In this document: positions 1 to 11,885 of the stretch, one piece after another
How positions within the stretch are numbered: the stretch's first letter is position 1
Layout: each line of letters begins with the position of its first letter
Assembly (NCBI GenBank): GCA_029844215.1
Contig: CM056733.1
Coordinates: forward strand, 39,812,642 to 39,876,641
DNA from: Przewalskia tangutica
Lineage: Eukaryota; Streptophyta; Magnoliopsida; Solanales; Solanaceae
DNA: 64,000 nucleotides
Direction: 5' to 3'
Translations under genes and position numbers: made by a program
The notes under the pieces: model-generated
Databases searched by the model: none
What the model was told of the DNA's origin: nothing
Seen by the model: the letters and a program-made list of their open reading frames with translations, nothing else

Positions 1-612
1 AACTCTATACACTAATAATAGAGGAAGAATCATTACCTTAGAGCTTTAGACAAATTTTATCCAACAATTTGCTAGCCTTTCTACCAAGAATACCACCTCC
101 ACCACATTCACAAGCTAGCCACAAGCTTCCTTCTTGTCTTTTAATTTTTCAGATTTTTCTTAAGGCTAGAATCCTCTTGGATTTTTAGAGAGAAGGAGGA
201 GCTTGAAATATTTAGAGAGAAGGAAGAGGTTTTTCAAAGAGAGAGATGACAAATGACCAAGTCTTTAAGACTTGGTCAATATATTGCATGTAAAAATCAG
301 ATGGGGGGGACACTTGTCCCCCACTCAGGCCCTTTCAAAATAAAAATCTGACTTTTCCTAAGTTTTTCCGCCTGATTTCCCGCCTCGGCGCCGCGGCCCT
401 GCTTCCCGGCGCCGCAACTCCTGCGAACCCTTGGATATTCCGGCGCGCGCCTGGCCTTCCGGCGTGGCCAGGCTGAAACTTCAGCGACCTCGGGTTTTCC
501 GCGCGGGCCCGATTCCGTGGCGCGGCCTACAATTACCGCGAGCGCGGCCACGCTTCCGCGCGCGTACGCTGAACCTCGACCGAGGTCCCGGCCCTAACCA
601 CGGGGTATAACA
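1..612 (-). mobile_element. 5'-terminal part of a Tekay-like long LTR, cut by the window edge
   Basis: Read on the minus strand, this segment starts at 612 with TGTTATACCCCG, the same terminus as the LTRs at 2018, 8021 and 44455. Its sequence resembles the 5' part of the solo LTR at 51810-54827: a GGGGGACAAGTGTCCCCC palindrome near 301-319, a GC-rich block with GGCGCCGCGGCCCTGC near 388-404, and a purine-rich tract near 180-245. A TATA-like stretch lies near 278-288. The element continues left of position 1, so I cannot tell a solo LTR from a full element. It interrupts a Gypsy remnant that resumes at 613. No protein is expected here; the apparent reading frame over 297-551 is a by-product of GC-rich LTR sequence. 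Confidence 0.75.
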
Positions 613-654
613 TTCGGTATCAAGATGATCACATCTCTACGTTATTACACATAG

Positions 655-1236
655 GCGAATGAACAAGCCGAGGTAGCCAACAAATTGATTGTGAACATAA
701 TTAGTAAGAACACAGAGGATAAACCAGGAATATGACATCTCACTCTAGATAAAGCCGTCTGGGCTATTAGGAATTCTAAATCTACAGCCACCGGGATGAC
801 ACCTTATCGACTAACCTATGGCCAAGACGCAGTGTTGCCGTTGGAAATCAATGTCAAATCCTTACGAGTGGCCAAAGAGAATTCTCTAAGTTTAGAGAAA
901 TATCAACATGCCATGATAATGGAGTTAGACCAGCTAAATGAAGATCGATTGATAGCCCTAGATAAAATCGAAGCAAGCAAACGTAAAGTGGCTAAAGCAT
1001 ACAGCAAATATGTCAAGCCTAAGAGGTTTGCTGAAGGACACTTAGTTTGGAAAACCATTTTGCTGACTGGGATGAAAGATCGTAAATTAGGCAAATGATT
1101 ACCAAATTGGGAAAGACCTTTCATAGTAAGCCCATGGATCGCCGACAACAGTATATTGACTGATAAGCATGCACGACGAAGAAGTGACGGGAATGTAAAC
1201 GACAAGTATCTAAAAAAGTACTATCCTTCTATTTGA
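655..1236 (+). pseudogene. Ty3/Gypsy integrase C-terminal remnant (Tat/Ogre-like)
   Basis: This is the end of an integrase, the enzyme that inserts retrotransposon cDNA into the host genome. One reading frame runs from about 655 to the stop at 1234-1236. It includes the end of the catalytic core (NEQAEVANKL, then TPYRLTYGQDAVLPLEI), the segment FAEGHLVWK, and a C-terminus PNWERPFIVSPW ... KYLKKYYPS that resembles Tat/Ogre Gypsy elements from family knowledge. Two in-frame TGA codons (near 735 and 1096) sit where relatives usually carry Trp, so each is probably TGG changed to TGA. The upstream core is absent because the LTR ending at 612 abuts it. This is a decayed, non-functional copy. Confidence 0.75.
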
Positions 1237-2012
1237 GGCATGTATGAATAAACAACAGCCTTGGAACCGAGTCGTGGTAATGAAGACACCTCGGTTGAAA
1301 GGAAAGCCAATTCAGAAGTAATCACCATTACATGCACTGGATATTTGACGATTGAAGTGACATGCGCGACTATCAGACTGAAACAATGGTTATTTTTTAA
1401 TACATTAACTCAACATTCACACTCGAGTTAATGTATGGACAATTGTTAATACTAAAAAATAATTTAAGTGTTTAGCCAAAATTCAGTGACAATCGAACTA
1501 TTATGGAGTCAAATTTACTCATAGCCTTCGACTATAAGAAATTCATCGTCTACTAAGGCATCTTAGCCGAAGTCATTGGTTAGAGGTACGACTGAGACCT
1601 ACTCAGATGCAGACGCCTCAACGACCAAGTCAAAAGGGTTTTTAGACCTCTAGAAGCGATAACAAACAACAATAGCTGAAAGCAATAGCCATTATCCGAG
1701 CAAGAGGAGTATATGGAGAGAAAATCGGCATCACCTCTCCCATAGTCGGTCATTGTACTTAGTGGGTTATTTGATGGCTGACATGGGGGGCACGTTTGTA
1801 TATTTTTTTTCTTCTTTTTGTACTATATATAGAAATATTCTTTTGTATATATAAACACAATCAATCAAACAACTCAAATTTCACCTATCTTTACTTTCTC
1901 CTTTACTTTATCCTTACTGTACTCAGTTGCATTCATGTTTCTTACCTCTTAGCTACTAAAGCGTAAACTGCTCGTTTTTCCTTCCCCGCGAGTATAGCAT
2001 GATGAGCCCAAG
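1237..2012 (+). mobile_element. Non-coding 3' part of the Tat/Ogre-like Gypsy element, probably including LTR
   Basis: No coding capacity follows the integrase stop. A T-rich run (1801-1819) is followed by TACTATATATAG near 1821-1832 and a second TATA-like stretch at 1846-1853, which would suit an LTR promoter. I found no second LTR copy, so the LTR boundaries are not defined. The segment is cut at 2013-2017 by the element whose TSD is TTACG. The sequence after 11375 is presumably its continuation. Confidence 0.4.
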
Positions 2013-2017
2013 TTACG
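2013..2017. repeat. TSD TTACG, left copy
   Basis: Five bases directly before TGTTATACCCCG. They are repeated exactly at 11371-11375 directly after CGTGACA, which defines one insertion event for 2018-11370. Confidence 0.9.
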
Positions 2018-2434
2018 TGTTATACCCCGTATTTCCAGAGTATGTACGTGAGGGCGTACGTATAAAAGTTTAAAGCCTTGAGTAGGCAAAGTGGCTTGGC
2101 CGAATTAAATTTGTTCACAACACCCGATTAGAGTCATTTTTCGGCGAAACGTTTCCACAGCTTTCGTAGGGGAATTTCCGGCTATGTCATTTAGTATTTT
2201 TGCGGATTTTTCCGAGAGACGAAACATTTTGGACCAACGGGGGGGCGACACTTGGCACTCTCCAATTGGTGGCTTGAAATCGTCCAAATTGGACGAAATG
2301 GGCTATGTAAGGCACGTTTTTTGTGCCTTGGCTAAAGTCAAGGGTTAGTAGGATATTTTTGTGTAATAAATCCTAGCCCTACACTTGCCTAACACTTGGT
2401 TTAATCTTGGCCTTTGGTTGGCCATCCCTTGACC

Positions 2435-2442
2435 TATAAATA
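2435..2442 (+). promoter_or_regulatory. TATA box of the 5' LTR
   Basis: TATAAATA in the context CTTGACC-TATAAATA-CCCCTC. The same box occurs at 8437-8444 in the 3' LTR, and equivalents occur in every long LTR of the window. By analogy, transcription would start about 30 bp downstream. Confidence 0.6.
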
Positions 2443-4384
2443 CCCCTCTCCCTTTGATGAATTCTTCATCCTTTCCACAAATCTCTAAGTGTTAAAATCC
2501 CCCCCTCTCTTGTTGTTGTTCTCGTCCCTCCCCTGGCGAGAGCCCTCCCTTGTGTGGCCTTGTGGCCGAGACTTCACCCCCCCTCCTAGTGGTGTTGTTC
2601 TCGTATAATATACCCCCCCTCTTGGTGGAAATACTCTCAAAAGTATTGTTATAATGCCCAAATTACCTTAGCCGTATACCTTGTTGTATTCTAAGGTTAT
2701 ACCTATACGAAAAGCCCAGAAAATACTATTATACTTCCGTCAGTCACAAACCGAAACCCTAAGGAAAATCTTCACCCGTAGTTGAAGTCATAAGTAGAAG
2801 TTGGTTAGAACTTCTAAGGGTTGTTTGGAGCGGGTCAAAGCGCACGGAGTAGGAGCTAAACCTTGCTCAGGATCGACATTTAAACTAGGATAATTATGGG
2901 CTTATCGAGGTAATTATCTTGTCCCTCTATTGTAATTGGAAATTACATATTGTTAGAATATATAGTTGAAGTATACTATATATAGAACTGAACGTAGTTA
3001 TCGGCAATGTCTTTTGACTTAAGCCTGAATTTAAAGAAGAATCTCGAATCGTAATTACATAGTATGTATTACATGAGACTTGTGTAGTAGTATCGTGGAG
3101 TAGAATTGTACCGTTAGGGTTAGACGATAACCCCCTGGTTGGCTTGTAGCCGGCCTCGGCAGAGGAGGAGATTTACGCTGTCATTGGGTGGGAGCTTGCG
3201 AAATTTTGGTAGAATGTTCTACGATGAGATCTAAATGTTAATAAGCGCCTTGTGGCCTTATAGGTTTAAGTACTACGTGTGGCGCGATCTACTTGGCTTA
3301 AGGAGTAGCCGACGGTTGGAAGTACTTGGAGCGTTTTGCTATTAGTCGATACTCGTCGCGAGGTATGTGAACCTCTTCCTATCTCTTCTAGCATGATATG
3401 TGTGAACTATGTAGACGGTGAGACGCATGTGCTAAACGTATTTGATTGATTTAAAACATAAAGTGTTATAACGGCTTTATGGGAAGTTGGTTATAACAGC
3501 TTTATGTTGGTAAGAAAATACTTGTGGTCTTTAAAAGGTAACTGATTTGAACTATAACTGGCTTGTTATGTGTTAATAAAGAACTTGAAGTATTTCAAAA
3601 GATTTTTGAATCATTTTGAAAGAAGAAGTAATACTTGGTTTTTGAAAAACTTAAGAGTTATACTATCTTTATGGGAAGTTAGGTATAACGGCTTAAGAAT
3701 GTTTCTTGATTTGAAATCGAGAATGTGTATCGACAAACCACTGCAGCGTTAATAAAAGGAAATGTTTTGACTAATTAAGTATTATTAAAACCAGTAGAAA
3801 CTTCCATCTGCATAGAAGCTAAGATGAGACAAAATGATATTTCCTAGATCACGGCTGCTGTAATAAGATTGTTATAAACAAGAATATCCTACTCACATAT
3901 AAGACTTATGTTTCTCAAATTGTTTAAAAGAGAATTATATTCTTAAATGAATAAGACTATGAACTACGAAACCTTTCTAAAATAAGAAACGTGAACATTT
4001 GAAATTAGGCAAACTTGGGCATTTGGAAAATAATGTTGTTACTTGATTTTACAAAGGTAAGTGTTTTGGTTTATTTAAAAAGACAGTCACTCTATTTTAT
4101 ACTACGGGTATTGTGTGACTTATGTGAAAGCAACGGATCTTTTAAAAGATTTAATGTATGAAGTACTTTAGGGGTAGATACGAACTTGTTAGCTTAAAGT
4201 ACCTTGTGTGAATAACTTGATTGTCTTTGGTTTGAGATAGCCTTGTAAATACTTTCTTGTTGATGTGATAAGTGAAAATGTTAGGATGCTACGTGTGTTA
4301 GTATCTTGTGTGATCGTGATGTAAGGGGGTCATTCTTGTTGTGCTTACGTTGTTAAACGTTAAGCGTGTACTATTATTGTATCA

Positions 4385-4735
4385 CATACCCCTGACTTAT
4401 TATACCGAGGGCTTGCCACCCTTGATGCGGGTCTTTACGGCTATGCGGTCCTCGTGACTACGCGGAGCGCGGTAGCTCGGGATTGATCATTCCGGGTGTT
4501 TAGCCCGACGCGGGGATTCCTATGCGGTGCATTGAGACTATGCGGTCTTTTGAGACTATGCGGGTTGCGGGAGCCTGGCGGATACCGAGGGTTACCGCCC
4601 GACGCGGGGTATACCTCGGCGATGCGGGACCATGATTCGAGGAATACCTCACGCGGGTCCGTGTGTGACCTATGCGAGCTGCGAGTTCCAGGATAGACGC
4701 AAGCATTGATATTGCGGGCGAGTGGCCGCCTTCGA
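4385..4735 (+). repeat. GC-rich degenerate tandem repeats inside the 5' LTR
   Basis: Short units built on 'gactatgcggtc', 'gacgcgggg' and 'cctatgcgag' recur irregularly. The counterpart lies at about 10390-10720 in the 3' LTR, and related inverted-orientation tracts lie at 35385-35660 and 42610-42900 in the minus-strand element. Overlapping open frames on both strands here are repeat artefacts. Confidence 0.65.
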
Positions 4736-5399
4736 TCATGTAGTGCGGTCTAGAAAGACCTCGGGATACGCTTTGTGGTATTTTTGTGCGTGGGTCTTAG
4801 TAGTCGGCTATGCCTTCGCACTTGCCGTCACGGTTTTATTGTGATAACTTTGAGGCGTGAGTCCCGACTTGACATATCGCTTATTTGTTGTGAATCGTAG
4901 TTTGCTTATCATACATGTCTCCCGCTTTATAGACTATTATGATTTCATTTACGATATTTTTAGTTTCACATACTTGCACTGTTATCTTGAACTCCTTGGG
5001 CCGCGTTCATGCCGCAGTTGAGGTACACCGATCGTTGATCCTAGCTCTCGGTCACGATTTGCGTTTGGGAAGCTCCGTTTCTCGGAGGCTTATCAGTGGT
5101 ATAGTCCTCGTAGTAAGTGTTTACATTCGTGGGTTTGGCGGGGCCCCTGTCCCGCCATTGTTGTCATATCATTCTTAGAGGTGCAGTAATCTTGTTGTGG
5201 CGGGGTTTGTAAAAAGATTAAACTGCTCATGTTGAAAAAGTTGTTATTTACATATACGCCGAAAAGGCAAGTTTTTCTCAGTTATTGTTTCATATTTCAT
5301 AATATGTCTTGTATCGCTTTATGTTCGTGATTACTCGATGTTGTATCACTAGGGTGCGGGTAAGGCACGATCACGGGCCGGAATCGGTCGTGACAAAAG

Positions 5400-5410
5400 T
5401 GGTATCGAGC
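5400..5410 (+). other. Primer-binding site (initiator Met tRNA type)
   Basis: TGGTATCGAGC lies five bases after the LTR end. It matches the common plant site TGGTATCAGAGC with one base missing. The site primes minus-strand cDNA synthesis. Confidence 0.75.
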
Positions 5411-5596
5411 GATTAATCCTCGGAAAGTGTCTACGAGCCGTATCGATAGAAGTCTTGATTATCGGTGTGTTGTGCACCACACCAATAATCGTGAGGCTAT
5501 AGGGTATTTAGTATTGGTTTCTATTCTTCTCACTCGAGATCGTGCCTTAGAGCCGTGTTGTAAGTTGGACCTCCGACGATTTCTTTCCTTACCGCT

Positions 5597-6250
5597 ATGC
5601 CTCGCGTGGCAACCCGCCCGGGAGGGCAAGCGGCAGGAGGCTGCGAGTAGAGTTCAGAGGGTGGCGAGGGCACAGGCCCAATCATTACCTAGGGTAGTGC
5701 TTCATTCGGGGAGTTCTGCGACGTCACTAGCCCAGCAGAGTTTAGTACGGCGGCAGCAGTGCCTACTGCGGCCATGATATATGAACCTTCGCCCACGAGC
5801 GAATGCTGAATTTAGATTGCAAGAAAGCGACCTGTTACTAGCTATGGATTTGGCTACCAGAGAGTATACCGATGTACCACGGGTCTTGATGACTATCTAA
5901 GAGGTTGTGCAAAGTAATTCTTCGCCAGATTGAAGCATGGCTCGTATGCGGGCTTATGCGCAGGCATCGAGAAAACGTAGAGATCGACGGGTTAACGGGC
6001 GACGCGAAGAGGCGAGCGGCGAGTCCTTTGGTAACTTTCAGGCGAGTCACCTCACGCGTGATTAGATTATGCACGCCCACCGGTGCAAAGAGGTCCTCCA
6101 CGGGGTTCGAGACGTTCGGTACGCAGGAGTTGGTCAGAACTCCAGGGCTTCCGGTTCACAGTGTGACAGACGTCATCCCGGGGAATGTCGTCTTTTAGTT
6201 GGTACTTGTTGTACCTGCGGCCGTCAGGGCCATGTGTCGAATGGGTGACC
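5597..6250 (+). pseudogene. Broken Gag of the non-autonomous element
   Basis: Gag forms the virus-like particle and binds RNA. An ATG at 5597 begins a 'MPR' start matching those at 17892, 23589 and (minus strand) 41840 in the related elements. The frame is soon broken. Near the end, 6201-6250 reads GTCCTCGRQGHVSNG, which keeps the C-x2-C-x4-H part of a CCHC zinc knuckle but lacks the last Cys and then meets a stop. Small indels relative to the sister copies break the frame. Some may be consensus errors, because they fall in CG-rich sequence. No protease or pol follows. Confidence 0.6.
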
Positions 6251-8006
6251 TAGTAGGAGGACTTTGCCTTCAGTACCGGTGGGTAGTTCGTCACCTTCCT
6301 TAGCTATGCGCCTACAGGCGTGTTTGATTAGAAACGACTAAGAGTGAAGCGGTAGATATAGATATATCTTTAACCCTCAGAGATCGTATGTGTGATAAGG
6401 TGAGTATACCTTAAGTGCTATGTTCTGATAGCAGTGTGTTAGTCGCGATTAGATCATGGTTGTTTAACCGAGTAAGATTTTGGGGGATAGAGAAGGTGTG
6501 AGCCTTAGAGCTTTTTACGTAAAGACCTTAGAGGTGAGGCCATCTCGAGAAAAGGTGTAGTGTTATGTTTGACCCTTATCGGAAGTGCATAGTGCACGTG
6601 AGTTATGTTGGGATAGGTCCCTAGTAGTGTGGAATGAAAGGGGTAGTTGAGCTAAGAAGACCGCTAGGTTTTCAAACGTGATTAGTGAGATTGTTCGGAT
6701 CGGGAGCTAGTATTGTGCGGCGTTGCGGGTCGGGTTGAGGCCACGTTGCGGGTCAACCCGCGGTAGGTTTGGTGGTGGGGTCAGGTTGTGGTGGTCCCGC
6801 TTGTGTTAGGGTTGTGAGGTGTTAGGCCCAAGTTTAGTTAACCAACAGAGTTCGTGGATGCGTTCGACCGATGGTCGGGCGATGGGGCAGCCCATCGTGT
6901 TCTTGATCGAGACCATTTACTCGGTGTGTTGAGTTATCCGAAAGGTTGAAAGGCTGCACGGGTGCCTACCCGCCTTATGTCGACAGTGAAGCCCGAGTTG
7001 TGGCTATTTTCGTTTCTAAAATTTTTACGTGCAAGGATAGGAACTCGGTGAGTCTCGAATCACATTCGCCTCGGGCGGTGTTTGATTTCGAGGATAGTTG
7101 CGAGTATTGTTGTCTCTGTTGAAGAGTGTTTAAGCTACCATTTCGGTGTTCGGATATCGCCTTATGAAGCCTTGTAAGGGTGGAGGTGTAAGTTCTTGGT
7201 CGATTGGTTCGATGTTGGCAAGGTTCGACGATTAGTTCGAGCTTGTTCCGCAGACGTGGATAGTGAGAAGCTTGTCTAGAAGAAGTTCTGGCAGCTCAGA
7301 GAAATCGTGCGGATAATCGGCGACGACGCTTTGAGTTCAGGTTGACGGTCGGTCTTCTTGAAGGTACCACCCCGGTTTGGGTGCGACGAGTTTTGGAAAA
7401 CAGAGGGAACTTAGCCCGAGTTACTTTGGGCCTTTGTTAGTTCATGTGAAGGATAGGCCAGGTTGCCTATATGTTAGCATTTGCCGTCGGACATAGGAGG
7501 CAGTGCGTCCGGTCTTTCGTATTGTGATGTTCGGGGAAGTATCGAAGATCCATCCAGAGTTCGATTAATGATGACCACGTTAGAGATAGTAACCCGAGTT
7601 TTGAATCCGGCGGTATGCGAATGTGGTAAGAGTTCGAGTGTACGACATCCTCCGGGATCGCAAGCAGCCCGGTACCATTTGTTGGGTCGTCGGAGCAAGG
7701 CTCGCGACAAAGTGACAAAGTGGTATCTACGACGAGTAAAGAGAGAAGCGAACATGTATGGCGAGCATAGATGTGATCATTTCTTTTGTAAAGAGAAGGT
7801 GCGAAGGAAGTATATTTTAGACCCCGGTGAGAAGTGTTTTGTGGTGATGATTAGAGGTGTTTTCCTCGTGGACTTAGATAGAAGTATGTGCGCGGGTGTT
7901 TCTGTGGCCAGGTGTGGCAGGATTGTTTTCGTAAGTATAGCAGTGAAGACTATACTGGCGCGCGTTTGTCTTGAGATTTAGAAGGAACATTCGGGACGAA
8001 TGTTTC
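6251..8006 (+). mobile_element. Non-coding internal spacer of the 2-11 kb element
   Basis: No pol domain is visible. Blocks here resemble the internal regions of the three-LTR element: 'aggcccaagtttagtt' near 6825 compares with 'aggcccaagtctagtt' near 19163 and 24862, and 'gggtcgggtt' near 6727 compares with the same string near 19068. The long open frame at 7481-7981 has no recognisable domain. This spacer appears to be a conserved non-coding part of the non-autonomous family. Confidence 0.55.
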
Positions 8007-8020
8007 TAAGGAGGGGAGAA
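7987..8020 (+). other. Pre-PPT palindrome and polypurine tract
   Basis: ACATTCG-GGA-CGAATGT (7987-8003) is a 7-bp perfect inverted repeat, followed by the purine run AAGGAGGGGAGAA (8008-8020) directly before the 3' LTR. The purine tract primes plus-strand cDNA synthesis. The palindrome recurs at 19584, 25278 and 37216. Confidence 0.8.
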
Positions 8021-11000
8021 TGTTATACCCCGTATTTCCAGAGTATGTACGTGAGGGCGTACGTATAAAAGTTTAAAGCCTTGAGTAGGCAAAGTGGCTT
8101 GGCCGAATTAAATTTGTTCACAACACCCGATTAGAGTCATTTTTCGGCGAAATATTTCCACAGCTTTCGTAGGGGAATTTCCGGCTATGTCATTTAGTAT
8201 TTTTGCGGATTTTTCCGAGAGACGAAACATTTTGGACCAACGGGGGGCGACACTTGGGACCCTCCAATTGGTGGCTTGAAATCGTCCAAATTGGACGAAA
8301 TGGGCTATGTAAGGCACGTTTTTTGTGCCTTGGCTAAAGTCAAGGGTTGGTAGGATATTTTTGTGTAATAAATCCTAGCCCTACACTTGCCTAACACTTG
8401 GTTTAATCTTGGCCTTTGGTTGGCCATCCCTTGACCTATAAATACCCCTCTCCCTTTGATGAATTCTTCATCCTTTCCACAAATCTCTAAGTGTTAAAAT
8501 CCCCTCTCTTGTTGTTGTTCTCGTCCCTCCCCTTGGCGAGAGCCCTCCCTTGTGTGGCCTTGTGGCGAGACTTCACCCCTCCCAGTGGTGTTGTTCTCGT
8601 ATAATATACCCTCTTGGTGGAAATACTCTCAAAAGTATTGTTATAATGCCCAAATTACCTTAGCCGTATACCTTGTTGTATTCTAAGGTTATACCTATCT
8701 GAAAAGCCAGAAAATACTATTATACTTCGCTACCACAAACCAAACCCTAAGGAAAATCTTCACCCGTAGTTGAAGTCATAAGTAGAAGTTGGTTAGAACT
8801 TCAAGGGTTGTTTGGAGGCGGGTCTGAGCCTTGCGAGTAGGAGCTAAACCTTGCTCGGGATCGACATTTAAACTAGGATAATTATGGGCTTATCGAGGTA
8901 ATTATCTTGTCCTCTATTGTAATTGGAAATTACATATTGTTAGAATATATAGTTGAAGTATACTATATATAGAATCTGACGTAGTTATCGTGATGTCTTT
9001 TGACTTAAGCTGAATTTAAAGAAGAATCTTGTGTAATTACATAGTGTATTACAATGAGACTTGTGTAGTAGTACCGTGGAGTAGAATTGTACAGTTAGGG
9101 TTAGACGTATAACCCCGGTTGGCTTGGTAGCGGCCTCGGTGAGAGGAGATTTCTGTTGTTGCGGGAGTCTTTGCGAATTTTGGTAGAATGTTCTACGATG
9201 AGATCTAAATGTTAATAAGCGCCTTGTGGCCTTATAGGTTGAAGTACTACGTGTGGCGCGATCTACTTGGCAAGGAGTAGCCGACGGTTGGAAGTACTTG
9301 AGCGTTTTGCTATTAGTCGATAATCGTCGCGAGGTATGTGAACCTCTTCCTATCTCTTCTAGCATGATATGTGTGAACTATGTAGTACGGTAGACGTCAC
9401 GTGCTAAACGATTTGATTGATTTAAAACATAAAGTGTTATAACGGCTTTATGGGAAGTTGGTTATAACGACTTTATGTTGGTAAGAAAATACTTGTGGTC
9501 TTTAAAAGGTAAGCGATTTGAACTATAAGCGGCTTGTTATGTGTTAATAAAGAACTTGAAGTATTTCAAAAGATTTTGAATCATTTTGAAAGAAGAAGTA
9601 ATACTTGGTTTTGAAAAACTTAAGAGTTATACTAGCTTTATGGGAAGTTAGGTATAACGGCTTAAGAATGTTTCTTCGATTTGGAAATCAGAATGTATCG
9701 ACAAACCACCTGCGGCGTTAATAAAAGGAAATGTTTTGACTAATTAAGTATTATTAAAACCAGAGAAACTTCCATCTGCATAGAAGCTAAGATGAGACAA
9801 AATGATATTTCCTAGATCACGGCTGCTGTAATAAGATTGTTATAAACAAGAATATCCTACTCACATATAAGACTTATGTTTCTCAGATTGTTTAAAAGAG
9901 AATTATATTCTTAAATGAATAAGACTATGAACTACGAAACCTTTCTAAAATAAGAAACGTGAACATTTGAAATTAGGCAAACTTGGACGTTTGGAAAATA
10001 ATGTTGTTACTTGATTTTACAAAGGTAAGTGTTTTGGTTTATTTAAAAAGACAGTCACTCTATTTTATACTACGGGTATTGTGTGACTTATGTGAAAGCA
10101 ACGGATCTTTTAAAAGATTTAATGTATGAAGTACTTTAGGGGTAGATACCCGAACTTGTTAGCTTAAAGTACCTTGTGTGAATAACTTGATTGTTCTGGT
10201 TTGAGATAGCCTTGTAAATACTTTCTTGTTGATGTGATAAGTGAAAATGTTAGGATGCTACGTGTGTTAGTATCTTGTGTGATCGTGATGTAAGGGGGTC
10301 ATTCTTGTTGTGCTTACGTTGTTAAACGTTAAGTCCGTTGTACTATTATTGTATCACATACCCCTTTGACTTATTATACCGAGGGCTTGCCACCCGATGC
10401 GGTCTTTACGGCTATGCGGTCCTCGTGACTACGCGAGTCGCGGTAGCTCGGGATTGATCATTTGGTGTTTAGCCAGACGCGGGGATTCCTATGCGGTCTG
10501 TTGAGACTACGCGGTCTTTTGAGACTATGCGGGTTGCGGGAGCCTGGCGGATACCGAGGTTAGCCGCCGATCGACGCGGGGTATACCTCGGCGATGCAGG
10601 ACCATGATTCGAGGAATACCTCACGCGGGTCCGTGTGTGACCTATGCGAGTCTGCGAGTTCGAGGATAGACGCCGCATTGATATTGCGGGCGAGTGGCGG
10701 CCGATCATGTGGTGCGGTCTAGAAAGACCTCGGGATACGCTTTGTGGTATTTTTGGTGCGTGGGTCTTAGTAGTCGGCTATGCCTTCGTACTTGCCCCGC
10801 ACGGTTTTATTGTGATAACTTTGGCGTGAGTCCCGACTTGACATGATCGCTTATTTGTTGTGAGCGTAGTTTGCTTATCATACATGTCTCCCGCTTTATA
10901 GACTATTATGATTTCATTTACGTATTTTTAGTTTCACATGCACAAATTTTTGTTATCGACCTCCTTGGCCGCGTTCATGCCGCAGTTGAGGTACACCGAT

Positions 11001-11370
11001 CGTTGATCCTAGCTCTCGGTCACAGATTTGACGTTTGGGAAGCTCCGTTTCTCGGAGGCTTATCGGTGGTATAGTCCCCGTCGTAGTAAGTGTTTACATT
11101 CGGGGTTTGGCGGGGCCTGTCCGCCATTGTTGTCATATCATTCTTAGAAGTGCAGTAATCTTGTTGTGGCGGGGTTTGTAAAGGATTAAACTGCTCATGT
11201 TGAAAAAGTTGTTATTTACATATATCGAAAAGGCAAGTTTTTCTCAGTTATTGTTTCATATTTCATAATATGTCTTGTATCGTTTTATGTTCCGCTGATT
11301 ACTCTGATGTTGTATCACTAGGGTGCCCGGGGTAAGGCACCAGTCACGGGCCCGGAATCGGGTCGTGACA
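8021..11370 (+). repeat. 3' LTR of the 2-11 kb element
   Basis: 3,350 bp, starting TGTTATACCCCG and ending GGTCGTGACA. It is collinear with 2018-5395. TATA box at 8437-8444 and donor-like AGGTATGTG at 9332-9340. Differences from the 5' LTR are mostly indels in GC-rich stretches. Confidence 0.9.
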
Positions 11371-11375
11371 TTACG
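11371..11375. repeat. TSD TTACG, right copy
   Basis: Exact partner of 2013-2017. Confidence 0.9.
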
Positions 11376-11643
11376 GCAGCTTCGGATGAAAGGGGAATAA
11401 GGGTATTAAGAAAAGGGTTTTTCCAATGATCTAAAACCGCAATCCCTTTTGGGGGCCAAATACCTCCGATCTCTTAGTTCACTCGTAACACCGTCCTAAC
11501 GCTTTCTGGAGTAGTTGGGGAACCCATTGTTAGAATTCCGTTTTCAGCCTGAATCACTTAAGTTAAGGAATCAATTTTTCTCCCGATTCGATCATCCACT
11601 ACAACGGCAGAAGACAAAATTTGGGACGAGAATAGTCGTATTT
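11376..11643. other. Unassigned flank between the Gypsy-type and CACTA-like elements
   Basis: Presumed continuation of the sequence interrupted at 2013. It may be the remaining part of the Tat/Ogre-like LTR. I see no coding region or other signature. Confidence 0.3.
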
Positions 11644-11885
11644 CACTACAAAATAAATTTTAATTGTAAGTATATTGTAACTAAAATGTTAAGCACATAA
11701 TGAAATTGTTCTAACACATTAAATTGAAACATTACAAGTTATTTTACAAAACAACTAATGTCATCATCAAATACAACAAAAAAGAACATAATATTGTTTT
11801 AACTTCAAAAAGTACAAATATTGTCTAAATCATCATAACAATGACACAATTTATGCAGCACGGAGAATCTTTGAAATATGTTACG

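Larger units (their letters stand above)
2018..5395 (+). repeat. 5' LTR of the 2-11 kb element
   Basis: Begins TGTTATACCCCG and ends GGTCGTGACA (3,378 bp). A TATA box TATAAATA lies at 2435-2442, so more than 2.9 kb of LTR lies downstream of the promoter. Internal landmarks shared with the other long LTRs are a GGGGCGACACTTGGCAC palindrome-like block near 2240-2262, a splice-donor-like AGGTATGTG at 3361-3369, a duplicated TTATAAC...CTTTATG block at 3465-3506, and a GC-rich 'tatgcgg' repeat tract at about 4385-4735. Confidence 0.9.
2018..11370 (+). mobile_element. Complete non-autonomous Gag-only LTR retrotransposon with giant LTRs
   Basis: Structure: LTR 2018-5395, primer-binding site, internal region 5396-8020, polypurine tract, LTR 8021-11370, flanked by perfect 5-bp TSDs (TTACG). 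The element is 9,353 bp, of which about 6.7 kb is LTR and only 2.6 kb internal. The internal part shows a broken Gag with a zinc-knuckle trace and no recognisable protease, RT, RNase H or integrase. It therefore resembles TR-GAG/LARD-type derivatives of the Tekay (Del) chromovirus group, mobilised in trans. AT-rich parts of the two LTRs are nearly identical, which suggests a fairly recent insertion. GC-rich parts differ by many small indels. Confidence 0.9.

Noticed and set aside
4496..4739. Open frames on both strands in GC-rich sequence (also 10469-10829)
   Set aside because: They lie in degenerate GC-rich LTR repeats and are not conserved between the two LTRs.
5400..5410. Primer sites as parts of real tRNA genes
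   Set aside because: Only the short primer-complementary stretch is present, directly after the LTRs. No tRNA cloverleaf was seen anywhere in the window.
7481..7981. 166-codon open frame just before the purine tract of the 2-11 kb element
   Set aside because: No recognisable domain, biased composition, and the matching region in the three-LTR element is not open in the same way. Probably chance.
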